Part shown: one piece after another, positions 31,685 through 41,554 of the stretch
Numbering within the stretch: position 1 is the stretch's first letter
Layout: each line of letters opens with the position of its first letter
NCBI GenBank assembly: GCA_017084465.1
Contig: CP070896.1
Location: forward strand, 4,391,501-4,455,500
Direction of reading: 5' to 3'
Origin: Lacrimispora xylanisolvens
GTDB lineage: Bacteria; Bacillota; Clostridia; Lachnospirales; Lachnospiraceae
Length of the DNA stretch: 64,000 nt
Translations under genes and position numbers: made by a program
The notes under the pieces: model-generated
The model's input: only the letters and a program-made list of their open reading frames with translations
Databases searched by the model: none
Told to the model about the DNA's origin: nothing

Positions 31685-32580
31685 ATGAAAATAAAACGGA
31701 TTTTCTATTCGCAAAAAGCAGCTCCATTTCTATTTGTGCTGCCATTTTTATTGAGTTTTACTGTGTTTTGGATTTATCCTCTGTTCAGCACGGTTAAAAT
31801 GAGTTTTCAGAGTATTCTTCCAGGTCAGATTGAGTGGATCGGTCTTACAAATTATGAGAAGCTGTTGAAAGATACCACGTTTCACACTGCAATCAGAAAC
31901 AGTCTTACCTATATGTTTTTTTCTATTGCTTTGCTGATTCCATTTCCCATGTTGTTTGCTGTTCTAATGGATAGCAATCTGGTAAAGGCAAAAGGATTAT
32001 GGAAAGGGGCTTTATATTTACCAGCCCTGACATCAGTGGTGATTTCAGGCACTTTATTCCGCCTGATGTTTTCCGAACTTCCGACGGGTCAGATGAATGT
32101 CTTTTTAAACTTTCTGGGAAAGGCACCCATTCCCTGGCTGAAAGAAAGAGGAGTCGCCATGTGCGCGCTTTTAACCCTTTGCTGCTGGAGGTGGACCGGC
32201 GTAAATATGCTGTATTTTCTGTCTGGCCTTAAAAGCATTGATACCACCCTGTATGAATCAGCATCCATAGACGGTGCATCGGCATGGAACAAATTCCGTT
32301 ATATTACCATACCTTTGCTGAGACCCACCACCATCTACGTACTGACCATCAGTGTTTATGCCGGACTGTCCATGTTTTGGAGAGCTTTATGCTGTGGGCA
32401 GGAAATTCTTCGCCTAAAAATATTGGGCTGACCATTGTGGGATATCTTTATAAAAGGGGAATTGAAAAGAATCAGATGGGATATGCCTCAGCTGTGGGTC
32501 TGACTCTCCTTGGAATGGCACTCATTATAAATGTGGTTCAGCTGATTCTTAACGGAACCTTTAAAAAGGAGGAAAATTAA
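31685..32580 (+). CDS. MalF-type ABC permease, frameshifted as read
   Basis: 298 residues after joining, six predicted membrane helices. It contains the cytoplasmic EAA-like loop (YESASIDGASAWNKFRYITIPLLRPT). The frame breaks at about 32373: ATGTTTTGGAG needs one more T to read SMFLESFMLWAGNSSPKNIG. It lies in the arabinan importer between the binding protein and the second permease. Confidence 0.9.
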
Positions 32581-32582
32581 TT

Positions 32583-33433
32583 ATGAATAATAATAAGAAA
32601 AAACTCCTTTCAGCAGTGTCAACGGCAGCCTTTGCATTCCTCAGCCTATTAGTACTGTTTCCTGTACTGGCAGGCTTTCTGGCTTCTTTTCGGCCAGGAA
32701 GAGAATTGATCCGCCGCGGACTTAGCATTAACCTGGATTTTTCCACAATGTCATTTAACAATTACACCTATCTTTTTTCCTGGAATGCGGATTCAAAAAA
32801 GTATTTTATGTGGTTTAAAAACAGCATGGTACTGACTCTGCTTTCCGTAGTACTGACGCTGATTATCTGCTATTTTGTAGCTTATGGACTGACCATGTAT
32901 AACTATCGGCTGAAGAATGTGTTGTTCTTTCTGGTAATTGCAACCATGATGGTCCCGTTCGAAATTTTGATGCTGCCTCTGTATCAGGAGATGATCGATT
33001 TAAAACTGATTGATACCACTGCCGGCGTAATTCTTCCCGGGTTATGCAGCGCATCTACCATCTTTTTTTCTTCCGTCAGTATATGGTTTCTCTGCCAAAG
33101 GAACTGCTGGATGCCGGAAGGATCGATGGAGCCACAGAGTTTGGAATCTGTGTGAAGATCATGATGCCCTTAACCAAACCTGCATTTGCGGCCATGGGGA
33201 TCTTATGTGCTATGGGATCATGGAATAATATGCTATGGCCAATGATGGTTTACCGGAGTTCCAATCAATTCACATTGCCAATTGGCCTGAATACTTTGCT
33301 GACCCCTTACGGCAATAATTATGATTTATTAATTGCAGGATCCATGTTTGCGATTTTACCGGTATTGATCGTATTCTTATGCTTTCAGAACTATTTTATT
33401 GAAGGTATGACAGCCGGAGCAGTAAAGGGGTAA
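32583..33433 (+). CDS. MalG-type ABC permease, frameshifted as read
   Basis: 283 residues after joining, six membrane helices, EAA loop LPKELLDAGRIDGATEFGICVKIMMPLTKP. The break is in a T7 run near 33062-33068; eight T read STIFFFRQYMVSLPKELL. It starts 2 bases after the previous stop and ends 4 bases before the arabinanase gene, showing tight operon packing. Confidence 0.9.
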
Positions 33434-33437
33434 TTAA

Positions 33438-35068
33438 ATGGGCGATGGAAAAAAACGTATAAAAGCAGTTAAATATGGAGCTATAGTTATGGTTATGGTT
33501 ATGGTTCTGCTGGTATCTGGGGGAGTCGCTGCCTTGGCAGGGGGAAGAAGTAAATTACCTGATCGGGTATCTGTACACGATCCATCCATAGCAAAGGCCA
33601 GAAACGGAGAATATTATATATTTGGTTCTCATCTTGCAGGCGCGAAATCAAAAGATCTGGTGGACTGGACATCTCTGGGCGGCGATTATGACAATGTTAC
33701 CAATAACTGGATTTTTGGAAATGTAAAAGAGAACCTGGCAGAATCTTTTCGCTGGGCAGGCTATGATGATGGAGACTGCTCAGGTGGGAAATATGCCGTA
33801 TGGGCGCCGGATGTGATCTGGAATCCCTATTATAAAAAACAGTGACGGCACAAAAGGGGCATATATGATTTATTACAGTGCCTCCGCCACATGGCGCCGC
33901 TCCTGTATTGGTTATGCAGTATCACAGGATATAGAAGGACCCTATACCTATGTCAGTACAGTTATCTATTCCGGTTTTACGAAAGACGGAAAGCCGGACG
34001 GGAAAAGTCAAAGAAATACCAGATGGGATACGGATGCCATACATATTAAAAAGCTGATTGATTCCGGAATATTGAAAGATGGATTAAACCCGAAGTGGTT
34101 TACCGGGGAAGAGTGGAATCACAACTATTGTCCAAACGCCATTGATCCGGCACTGTTTTTTGACAAACAGGGTCAAAGGCTCTATATGGTTTATGGTTCC
34201 TGGTCCGGAGGTATCTATTTGCTGGAACTGGACAGAGAGACAGGAGAGGCAAAATACCCGGGAACAGATTTTCAGGATACAATAAGCGGAAATTATGTGG
34301 ACCGGTATTTTGGTACCCACCTTGCTGGAGGAAATCATCAGTCAGGAGAAGGACCGTATATTGTATATGATGCCGCCGCCGGATATTATTATTTATATGA
34401 GACATACGGAGCGTTAACAGCCAATGGTGGATACAACATGCGACTGTTCCGGTCAAAGGAAGTCACCGGGCCTTATCTGGATGCAGCAGGCAATCATGCG
34501 GCGGACAGTAATAGAAACAATGATTCCTACGGCATTAAGCTGATTGGTAATTATAAGTTTTCCGGAGCCAGTGTGGGCTATAAAGCGGCCGGTCACAACT
34601 CAGCATTAATTGACGAAGATGGACAGCATTATCTGATTTACCATCAGAGATTTGATCAGGGTACCGAGTATCATGAAGTCCGGGTTCACCAGCAATTTCT
34701 TAATCAGAATGGCTGGCCGGTAACGGCTGTATTTGAAAACCGGAATGAAACGGCGGGTCATTACCGGGATAGTGAGCTTATAGGCAGATATGAATTTATC
34801 AATCATGGATCGGACACCTCCCCCCAGGCTTAGCAGCCCGGAATCAATTACTTTGATGAAAGATGGAAAAATTAAAGGTGACAGGGAAGGAACGTGGGAA
34901 AAGACAAAAGGGGACCGGTATGATTACATCACCGTTAGGATGGACAATACGGAGTATCATGGCGTATTCTTTAAACAGCATAACGAAAAAATGGATTCAG
35001 AGCAGGTGATGACTTTTACTGCCATCGGGAATAATAACACCAGTATATGGGCGAGCAGGGTAAAGTGA
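33438..35068 (+). CDS. Secreted endo-1,5-alpha-L-arabinanase (GH43, Abn2-type), frameshifted as read
   Basis: About 542 residues after joining. Signal peptide (basic start, VMVMVMVLLVSGGVAALA, cleavage near residue 36). The GH43 propeller resembles Bacillus Abn2: base Asp in SVHDPSIAKA, GSHLAGAKSKDLVDW, Asp in NAIDPALFFDKQG, acid Glu in SGEGPYIVYD, and AAGHNSALIDEDGQHY. A C-terminal beta-barrel domain (about 440-542) follows, as in Abn2. Two extra bases break the frame: one A near 33835 (KNSDGTKGAY) and one C near 34820 (TSPRLSSPESI). It cuts debranched arabinan outside the cell, feeding the adjacent ABC importer. Confidence 0.9.
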
Positions 35069-35185
35069 GCCGTTTGGTTCATTAAAAAACAGTATTGTAT
35101 GAAAACAAGAATTCATGTATGATGATAGTTAGAATAAAGAGAAGGTTTTCATAGTATACTGCTCATCTGCGTGAAAGGATTTGCT

Positions 35186-36123
35186 ATGCTGCATATTAAG
35201 AGTGTTGAGGAAGGGCTGAAGATTGTGGCTCTGGGATCGGAATTAAGAATAAATATTATAAAGCTTCTAATTGAGCACACCGAGTTAAACATGAATGAAC
35301 TGGCATCCAGTTTAGGAGTGACCAATGGAGCTTTGACCAGTCATATTAAGAAACTGGAAGACTGTGGACTGATATGTGTAATTTCAGAGCACAATGGTCA
35401 CGGGAACCAGAAAATATGCCGTGTCAATGTGGATAAACTGTTGGTGGATATTGCTCCAAAACAAAGTGACGATGGGAAAAACACCTATACCACGGATATT
35501 AAAGTGGGATATTTTACGGATTATGAGGTTCTGCCTACATGCGGTCTGGCCAGCAGCCAGGCAATTATTGGAGAGGTAGATGATCCCCGCTATTTTGCTC
35601 ACCCGGACCGGTATCAGGCTGACATTGTCTGGTTTACAAAAGGATACATTGAATATGTAATTCCGAATCTGCTGCCTCCGCTTCAAAAAATAGATCAGAT
35701 TACATTTTCTGTGGAAATCGGGAGTGAAGCGCCTGGAATTAACAATGACTGGCCTTCCGATATTACCATCAGCATCAACAATGTAGAACTGGGAACCTGG
35801 ACCAGTCCAGGGGGGATTTCGGTGATGTTCCAGGAATTTTCACACCAGACTGGTGGTTCCCCAACTGGAATCAGTATGGTCTGCTTAAGATGGTTGTGGT
35901 CAATCAGTTTGGAACCTTTATTGATGGTTTAAAGATATCTTCCGTCACCATTGATGATTTTAAACTGGATAAACGCAGCCCCATAAAATTAAAATTCCAG
36001 GTAAAGGAAGACGCAGTAAATGCAGGCGGCTTAACCATATTTGGCAGTAGTTTCGGTAACTATAACCAGGACATTAAAGTACGGGTTCACTATAGCCCTG
36101 TAAAAGGAAAACGCGAAGATTAA
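35186..36123 (+). CDS. ArsR-like winged-helix regulator with large C-terminal domain, frameshifted as read
   Basis: 312 residues after joining, from ATG 35186 (AAAGGA upstream). Residues 1-95 are a winged helix of the ArsR type (LNMNELASSLGVTNGALTSHIKKLEDCGLI) without the metal-binding Cys pairs. The remaining 200 residues are beta-rich and aromatic (TSPGGDFGDVPGIFTPDWWFPNWNQYGLLKMVVVN), probably a sugar-sensing jelly-roll-like domain. A G6 run near 35816 must be G7 for continuity. As last gene of the arabinan locus it is the likely one-component sensor of arabinan products. Confidence 0.8.
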
Positions 36124-36135
36124 TATAGGGAACGT

Positions 36136-36185
36136 AAAAATACCGGGAAATGATTGTATGAAGGATATCATTTCCCGGTATTTTT
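36136..36185. terminator. Strong bidirectional terminator
   Basis: A stem of at least 17 bp (ATACCGGGAAATGAT core) with flanking A- and T-runs between the convergent arabinan operon and the PocR chemoreceptor gene. Confidence 0.88.
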
Positions 36186-37267
36186 ATTTCACATTTGCCA
36201 TTTTATTTAATTCATTTGTTAAAGCTAAAACCTCTTCAATGCTTGCAGTTGTCTCCTCAATTCCTGATGACTGCTGTTCTGTATTTTTCATGGTTGAATT
36301 GGAAAACTGCAGTGTCTTTGTGATTGATTTTTGTACGTCTTCGGTCAGCTGTACCACCTTTGTTGCAGTATCTTTTGAATTCTGAGAAAGCTTTTGTATC
36401 TCTGTGGCAACCACAGCAAAGCCCTTTTCCAGCCTCACCGGCCCGTGCAGCTTCAATGGAAGCGTTAAGTCCTAACAGCTTGGTCTGATCTGCAATGCTC
36501 TTAATTGAGTTGAGAATGACGTTGATCTGTTCGGATATCTGTTTTACATTTAAAATCTCTTTGTTCAGTTCATTCTGATTTTCATTGACCTGTATGGATG
36601 AGGAAGCAAGCTCTTCCATGGTTGCCTCAATCACGGTAAACTGATCTACTAAATCCTTGCTCATTGATTTTAACTTATATTTCTGATAGCCGATCTGGGA
36701 AAGGGAGTTAGCAACGATAAAAAGTACTTCTGCTGCTGCCTGTATGCTTTTTTCTGAGGTAACCTTCACTTCATGAAGTGCATTTATGTATTGATCTTCA
36801 TTGACTCCGATTTCTCTTGCAACCCGACGGAATTCATCTTCATTTGGCTTGCCGCTTAAGGTCTGTCCGCCGAGAATTGTTCCGATTAATTCCCCTTCCA
36901 CCATGATTGGAGCTGCAAAATCGATCAGCCCTGAATGGCATTTAAAAATGTAGGGTCTCCCGGTTCTGGCTGCTTCCTGACCGCCTCTTTTATGGGATGC
37001 AGCACACCGGTCGTCTCCGGTTTTTGTTGAATGGGTGTAATTTGCGCAGATTCTGGTATAGGAACTTGGATTTGTAACAGGATTTCCCTCCCGGTCCACC
37101 GCAACGCTGGCCAGATTCATACTAACTGCAAAATTATCAAGGAATTTTTGCAGCAGACTGATCTCCATTACATCTGAGAGATTGATTTCTGAAAGTGTTT
37201 TATAAACATTTTCCTCATGATTCATGTTCATATACATGTCCTCCATAAATGTTGAAATTTGATGCAT
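36184..37267 (-). CDS. Soluble chemoreceptor with PocR sensory domain, frameshifted as read
   Basis: 360 residues after joining. The N-terminal PocR domain (about residues 20-185: LQKFLDNFAVSMNLASVAVDREG, several Cys in ICANYTHSTKTGDDRCAASHKRGG, FKCHSGLIDFAAPI) binds small molecules or metal in relatives. The C-terminal MCP signalling domain has the conserved hairpin [19 protein letters not shown]. One extra G near 36422 breaks that motif as read. No membrane segment, so a cytosolic receptor for CheA/CheW. It is the first of three chemoreceptors in the window. Confidence 0.87.
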
Positions 37268-37430
37268 TGTGTTGAAATATGTCGAATCATTTTATATAAT
37301 TTTACCACTTTCAAGGTGATTTGTATATATAATTTAGAGATTTTTTAAATGATTGTGGTTCTCATTTAGAAGAATTGAATGAAGAAAATATTTAATTCAA
37401 CCTACTGTTTTTGTATGTATTTTTTTACAT

Positions 37431-38636
37431 TTAAAAAAAATAAAACAGAATGATTAATGATACAATCACATTATTAACGATGTATGTTACATCAGGTCCG
37501 GCTGCAGAAGAAAGAAAACCGGAATAGAGAATTCCAAGCGGTATCAGGAGATTGGAACTGAATGAAAGTAAAGCAAAAAAACGACCCTGGTATTCAAGGG
37601 GAGTATGGATCTGAAAATAGGAATTAAGTGGCACATTTACACATGTTACAATAAAACCAATAAAGAATTGAAGAATTAAGAACGTACAAAAGTATAATTG
37701 TTTCATTGGATAAAACAGAAAGGAGAAGACACCGATACCAATCATCAGAATGCTATTAATAAAAATGAGGTGATACATATAATTCTGCAGATTGATTTTT
37801 TTGTTTTTAAAAATAAACAACCCGGCAATAAAGGTTCCAATAATTAAAGATGTGGATGTGAATCCATACAATGTTTCTGATATTTGGTATTTCTGAATAA
37901 TAATTCCCGGATTCATAATTTCTTCACTGCCTCCTATAAAAAAATTCAGTGTCATTGCCAGGATAAATAAATTTAGAATATCCTTGTTATGCCAAACAAA
38001 ATGGAGTCCTCCTTTTAAGTCATCAAACCAGTGAGATTTTTCCAAATGACTTATTCTGGAAAAGGTATACTGGATAAAATATTCCTGGATGGCAGACAAG
38101 AAATATAGGCAGACCATGATGACCAGGACAATCTTAAATCCCCACAGACCAAAGATAATCGTTCCCAGAACAGGCCCGATCAGTGCTGCACCATTGTCCC
38201 CAAAACTTTTGATTCCATTATAGTTTTCAAGTGTATCCGCTGAAACAAGTTCTGTAAACAGAACCTTTGATGAAATTTCAAAAATACTGGAAATAATATT
38301 GACAATAATCGTGACGATTAAAAGAATTACGGGATAGATATCTTTTAATCCAAAGGTCAAAAGTAAAATAAAATACAAAAATGATGTCAGCAGGTCACAT
38401 ACTACAATTATATTTTTACGGTTCAGCCGATCTACAACTAACCCTAAAAATGGGGTGACAACAATTGCCGGTATTGTAGACAATGTGAAGAAAAGACCGG
38501 ACAATGCCAGGTCTCCTGAGCTTTTCAGTATATATAGCGGTAAAACTACCAGATAAAAAGCTACACCAAATTTTGAAGTAATTCTACCTGCAATCAATAA
38601 AATAATATTTTTTTTGTAATCTTTTTCTTCTTTCAT
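37431..38636 (-). CDS. MFS transporter
   Basis: 401 residues from ATG 38636 (GGGGGG upstream), 12 hydrophobic segments, MFS motif A-like GLVVDRLNRKNIIVV after TM2. Similar to MFS_3/macrolide-type exporters; substrate unknown. It ends in a long T-run, so the last residues are uncertain if that run is miscalled. Divergent from a VOC-family gene, with two dyads in the 200-bp gap. Confidence 0.8.
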   Translation of the reverse strand: MKEEKDYKKNIILLIAGRITSKFGVAFYLVVLPLYILKSSGDLALSGLFFTLSTIPAIVVTPFLGLVVDRLNRKNIIVVCDLLTSFLYFILLLTFGLKDIYPVILLIVTIIVNIISSIFEISSKVLFTELVSADTLENYNGIKSFGDNGAALIGPVLGTIIFGLWGFKIVLVIMVCLYFLSAIQEYFIQYTFSRISHLEKSHWFDDLKGGLHFVWHNKDILNLFILAMTLNFFIGGSEEIMNPGIIIQKYQISETLYGFTSTSLIIGTFIAGLFIFKNKKINLQNYMYHLIFINSILMIGIGVFSFLFYPMKQLYFCTFLILQFFIGFIVTCVNVPLNSYFQIHTPLEYQGRFFALLSFSSNLLIPLGILYSGFLSSAAGPDVTYIVNNVIVSLIILFYFF

Positions 38637-38671
38637 AGTACCCCCCTGACAGCTGCATTTAGAATGCATCC

Positions 38672-38745
38672 TTTATGTTATGGAATTATACAACATAAAA
38701 CATGCTTTGTCTATAAAAATGCAAACTATAATAAAATATGTTTGC
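38672..38745. promoter_or_regulatory. Two operator-like dyads in the MFS/VOC divergent region
   Basis: TTTATGTT-N12-AACATAAA (38672-38699) and GCAAAC-N13-GTTTGC (38721-38745) are both perfect dyads in the intergenic region, within reach of both promoters. Confidence 0.4.
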
Positions 38746-38855
38746 CTAATTAGAATGAAATCCAATGTGATCGTTAACTGTAAAAAACAAAATGTTTTGT
38801 CTGCCTGATAGAAGCAATGGTATAATAAAATAAAACAAAGAAAAGGAGTGATAAT

Positions 38856-39332
38856 ATGAAACTGAAGAATGTACTCTTAACTGTCAAAGATATAGAAATA
38901 TCCAAGACCTTCTATAAAGAGTTGTTTGGTCTATCTGTTGTAACGGATTTTGGAGAGAATGTGATTTTTACAGAAGGGCTGGTTTTGCAGGAGAAATCTG
39001 CCTGGGAGAGCGGAGTTGGGAATGGGGTGCACTTTGGTGGACTTGACAGTGCTCTTTATTTTGAAGAATATGATATGGATCGTTTTCTTAACAGGCTGGA
39101 GAATTCAAGCTATGCCATTGAATATCTGAATCCATGTTTTGAGCGGGACTGGGGACAGAAAACGGTCCGGATTTTTGATCCGGACCATCATATACTGGAG
39201 ATAGGAGAATCTCAGTCTGGGGTGATAGCCAGACTGCTGGGTTCGGGAATGACTGCTGAGGAAACGGCTGGGAAAACCAGACTGCCCATATCTATAATAC
39301 TGGAGACATGTAATCATGGAAATAGCCGTTAA
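38856..39332 (+). CDS. VOC-family (glyoxalase/bleomycin resistance-like) protein
   Basis: 158 residues. The first 125 form a vicinal-oxygen-chelate fold (LLTVKDIEISKTFYKELFGLSVVTDF; GQKTVRIFDPDHHILEIGE), where the last Glu is a usual metal ligand. The C-terminal tail is an added helical extension. AAAGGAG precedes ATG. Such proteins range from lyases to drug-binding resistance proteins; the divergent MFS exporter makes a resistance role conceivable. Confidence 0.85.
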   Translation: MKLKNVLLTVKDIEISKTFYKELFGLSVVTDFGENVIFTEGLVLQEKSAWESGVGNGVHFGGLDSALYFEEYDMDRFLNRLENSSYAIEYLNPCFERDWGQKTVRIFDPDHHILEIGESQSGVIARLLGSGMTAEETAGKTRLPISIILETCNHGNSR

Positions 39333-39337
39333 TCCAG

Positions 39338-40066
39338 TTATTTCTGCTTTCCTTTTTTTCTTCGGGACAGATATACTTCTTTATTAAATGGTATAATGTA
39401 AGTACATTCATAATGTATGGCACAGATTTTACTGTATACAAATATGGTTCCATCCTTTAGAACTCCGCGTGATGTTATTTCCATCGCCGGAGTTCCTTTT
39501 TTACAGCCCAATAATTCTGCTTCCTCTTTGGTCAGGGAATTGGGTTGATAATTGGTCATGAAATGGGAGATCTGATACTTGTTTTTTAATGCATGATTTT
39601 GTATGGAATCTTCAATAATTTCCCGGCTCAGTTCGGGAAACAGACGGCAGGGAATCCAGCCTGTCTCAATCTGGGTTATTTCATATCGGACAATGCGCAG
39701 CCGTTTGTATTCCCAGACTTCTTCGTTCTGGTTTAGATTAAAGATACTGATCAGCTTTGGGTCGGGAATAATCTTTTTTAAGTAAATCATTTTAGACTGA
39801 AGCTCCTGATAGGGAACTTCAATCATGGAGTTATATACCAGAGGATTGCCCAGAGCGCGGGCCCGGACATAGATGCCATCCCCCTGAATAACGGAGATCA
39901 GACCGATGCTTTCCAAGCGCTTTAAAGCTTTTTGTATGGTAAAACGGGACACCTGATAAGCAGATGCCAGATCCCTCTGGGTGGGGAGTTTGTTATTCCA
40001 GAACTTTTGCTGATATATTTTACTGACTAAATCAATTACAATAAATTCTGTTTTTCTGGAGCTCAT
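39338..40066 (-). CDS. GntR/HutC-family regulator (UTRA domain)
   Basis: 242 residues from ATG 40066 (GGAGGT upstream). Winged helix in the first 70 residues (LPTQRDLASAYQVSRFTIQKALKRLESIGLI), then a UTRA effector domain (VWEYKRLRIVRYEITQIETGWIP; ITSRGVLKDGTIFVYSKI). It lies 26 bases after the dehydratase gene in the same direction and near the divergent PTS gene; it probably binds the dyad at 41448-41475. Confidence 0.9.
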   Translation of the reverse strand: MSSRKTEFIVIDLVSKIYQQKFWNNKLPTQRDLASAYQVSRFTIQKALKRLESIGLISVIQGDGIYVRARALGNPLVYNSMIEVPYQELQSKMIYLKKIIPDPKLISIFNLNQNEEVWEYKRLRIVRYEITQIETGWIPCRLFPELSREIIEDSIQNHALKNKYQISHFMTNYQPNSLTKEEAELLGCKKGTPAMEITSRGVLKDGTIFVYSKICAIHYECTYIIPFNKEVYLSRRKKGKQK

Positions 40067-40092
40067 AGTCACACCTCCATAGAGCGTGGTTA

Positions 40093-41292
40093 TTACGGAG
40101 TGATAAGAGTGCCGTCCGGAATCCGGCTCTGGGTCCACTCATGGGGACGATATACAACCGGATAGCGGGATAATTCCTCTTCGTTAATATCCACACCAAT
40201 GCCTGGACGTTCGATGGGATAGAAATATCCGCCCTGGGATTCATGATATCCAGGAAAGACGGCTTTTATCTTGTCCTTTAACTCAATGTCTTCCTGAATA
40301 GCAGCATTGTGCAGATGGATGTTTAAGTGAGTGTTTACAGCAATCCCGATGGGAGTAATATCGGAGGGAGTGTGCCATGCTATACGGACGCCAAAGGCTT
40401 CACAAAGTGCAGCCAGTTTGAGAGCAGGAGTGATCCCCCCAAGCTGTGACACATGGCAGCGAAGAAAATCAATCTGACGGTTGACGATCAGATGCTTCCA
40501 TTCCATAGGATTATTAAACAGTTCCCCGGTTGCAACAGGGACAGAGGACTGGCTTCGTAACTGAGACAGCCATTCATTCTGATCCGGTGGAAGAAGATCT
40601 TCAATGTAATAGGGGTGATACTGTTCCAGTTCCTTGGCAAATTGAATGGCCTGGTTTGGATAGAGACGTTCATGGACATCATGAAGAATATGGAAGTCCC
40701 TGCCATAACGTTCACGAAGCTTTGAAAACATGGTAACTGTGTTATGCATGTAGTCGTCCTGATTAAAATAAGTGCCGGAAACAGGGTTTAAAGGAGTCTT
40801 AAGATCGTCTGGTATTCCTCCGTAAAATCCAAGCTGGCACCGGATATGCTGATATCCTTCTGCGCGGATTCGTTCAATCTCCTGATATAACTCTTCCATG
40901 GAATCTGCAACTGCATGGGTATAGGCGGGGATGGCAGTGCGGGACTTTCCGCCTAAAAGCTGATATAACGGCATATCGGCAAGTTTTCCCTTGATATCCC
41001 AGAGCGCCATGTCAATGCCTGATATGGCATTATTTAAGACAGGTCCGTTTCTCCAATAGGAATTGACCATCATCAGATTCCAGAGATCCTCTATATCATT
41101 GGCATCGCGGCCGATCAGGATGGGCTTTAAATAATCCTCCACAGCAGATTTTACTGCCAGCGGCCGTTGCTGAAAGGTTCCACAGCCAACCCCGTAAACG
41201 CCCCGGTCAGTCATAACTTTTACAGCTACCAGATTATGCCGTTCCGGATTTGTAATATAGCAGCGGATGTCTGTGATAATGGTTTGTCTCAT
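40093..41292 (-). CDS. Enolase-superfamily sugar acid dehydratase (RspA/ManD-like)
   Basis: 399 residues from ATG 41292 (AAGGAG upstream). N-terminal capping domain and a (beta/alpha)8 barrel with the metal-ligand acids and His expected for the mannonate/galactonate dehydratase group: [35 protein letters not shown], and the catalytic [11 protein letters not shown]. It dehydrates an aldonic or uronic-type acid. Being opposite a PTS permease under a shared control region suggests it handles the imported sugar derivative; exact substrate unknown. Confidence 0.88.
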   Translation of the reverse strand: MRQTIITDIRCYITNPERHNLVAVKVMTDRGVYGVGCGTFQQRPLAVKSAVEDYLKPILIGRDANDIEDLWNLMMVNSYWRNGPVLNNAISGIDMALWDIKGKLADMPLYQLLGGKSRTAIPAYTHAVADSMEELYQEIERIRAEGYQHIRCQLGFYGGIPDDLKTPLNPVSGTYFNQDDYMHNTVTMFSKLRERYGRDFHILHDVHERLYPNQAIQFAKELEQYHPYYIEDLLPPDQNEWLSQLRSQSSVPVATGELFNNPMEWKHLIVNRQIDFLRCHVSQLGGITPALKLAALCEAFGVRIAWHTPSDITPIGIAVNTHLNIHLHNAAIQEDIELKDKIKAVFPGYHESQGGYFYPIERPGIGVDINEEELSRYPVVYRPHEWTQSRIPDGTLITP

Positions 41293-41447
41293 GTCAGTTA
41301 CTCCTTTTGTTTTGTATGAGTCTAATTTAAGCACAGGCACAGGGGGAATGTCAACCTGGCTTTTTGATTTGCCAAAATGCCAAAATAAACAGTCCAATTT
41401 GAAATGATAAGTCAAAGAAACCCTTTACTTACAAGGATTTTATACAA

Positions 41448-41498
41448 TGTAAACCGAAAAATGGAGCGGTTTACAAAAAAATACGCCTATGCTATATT
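41448..41498 (+). promoter_or_regulatory. PTS promoter with embedded operator
   Basis: TGTAAACCG-N10-CGGTTTACA (41448-41475) is a perfect dyad whose right arm is the -35 box TTTACA (41470-41475). A 17-bp spacer and TATATT (41493-41498) complete a sigma-A promoter 57 bp before the EIIBC gene. A repressor here would block RNA polymerase, most likely the adjacent GntR protein. Confidence 0.7.
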
Positions 41499-41554
41499 TA
41501 GACCACAAAGCACGTGCCTAAAACATCAAAAACTGAAGGAGGTACCATTGAAAA

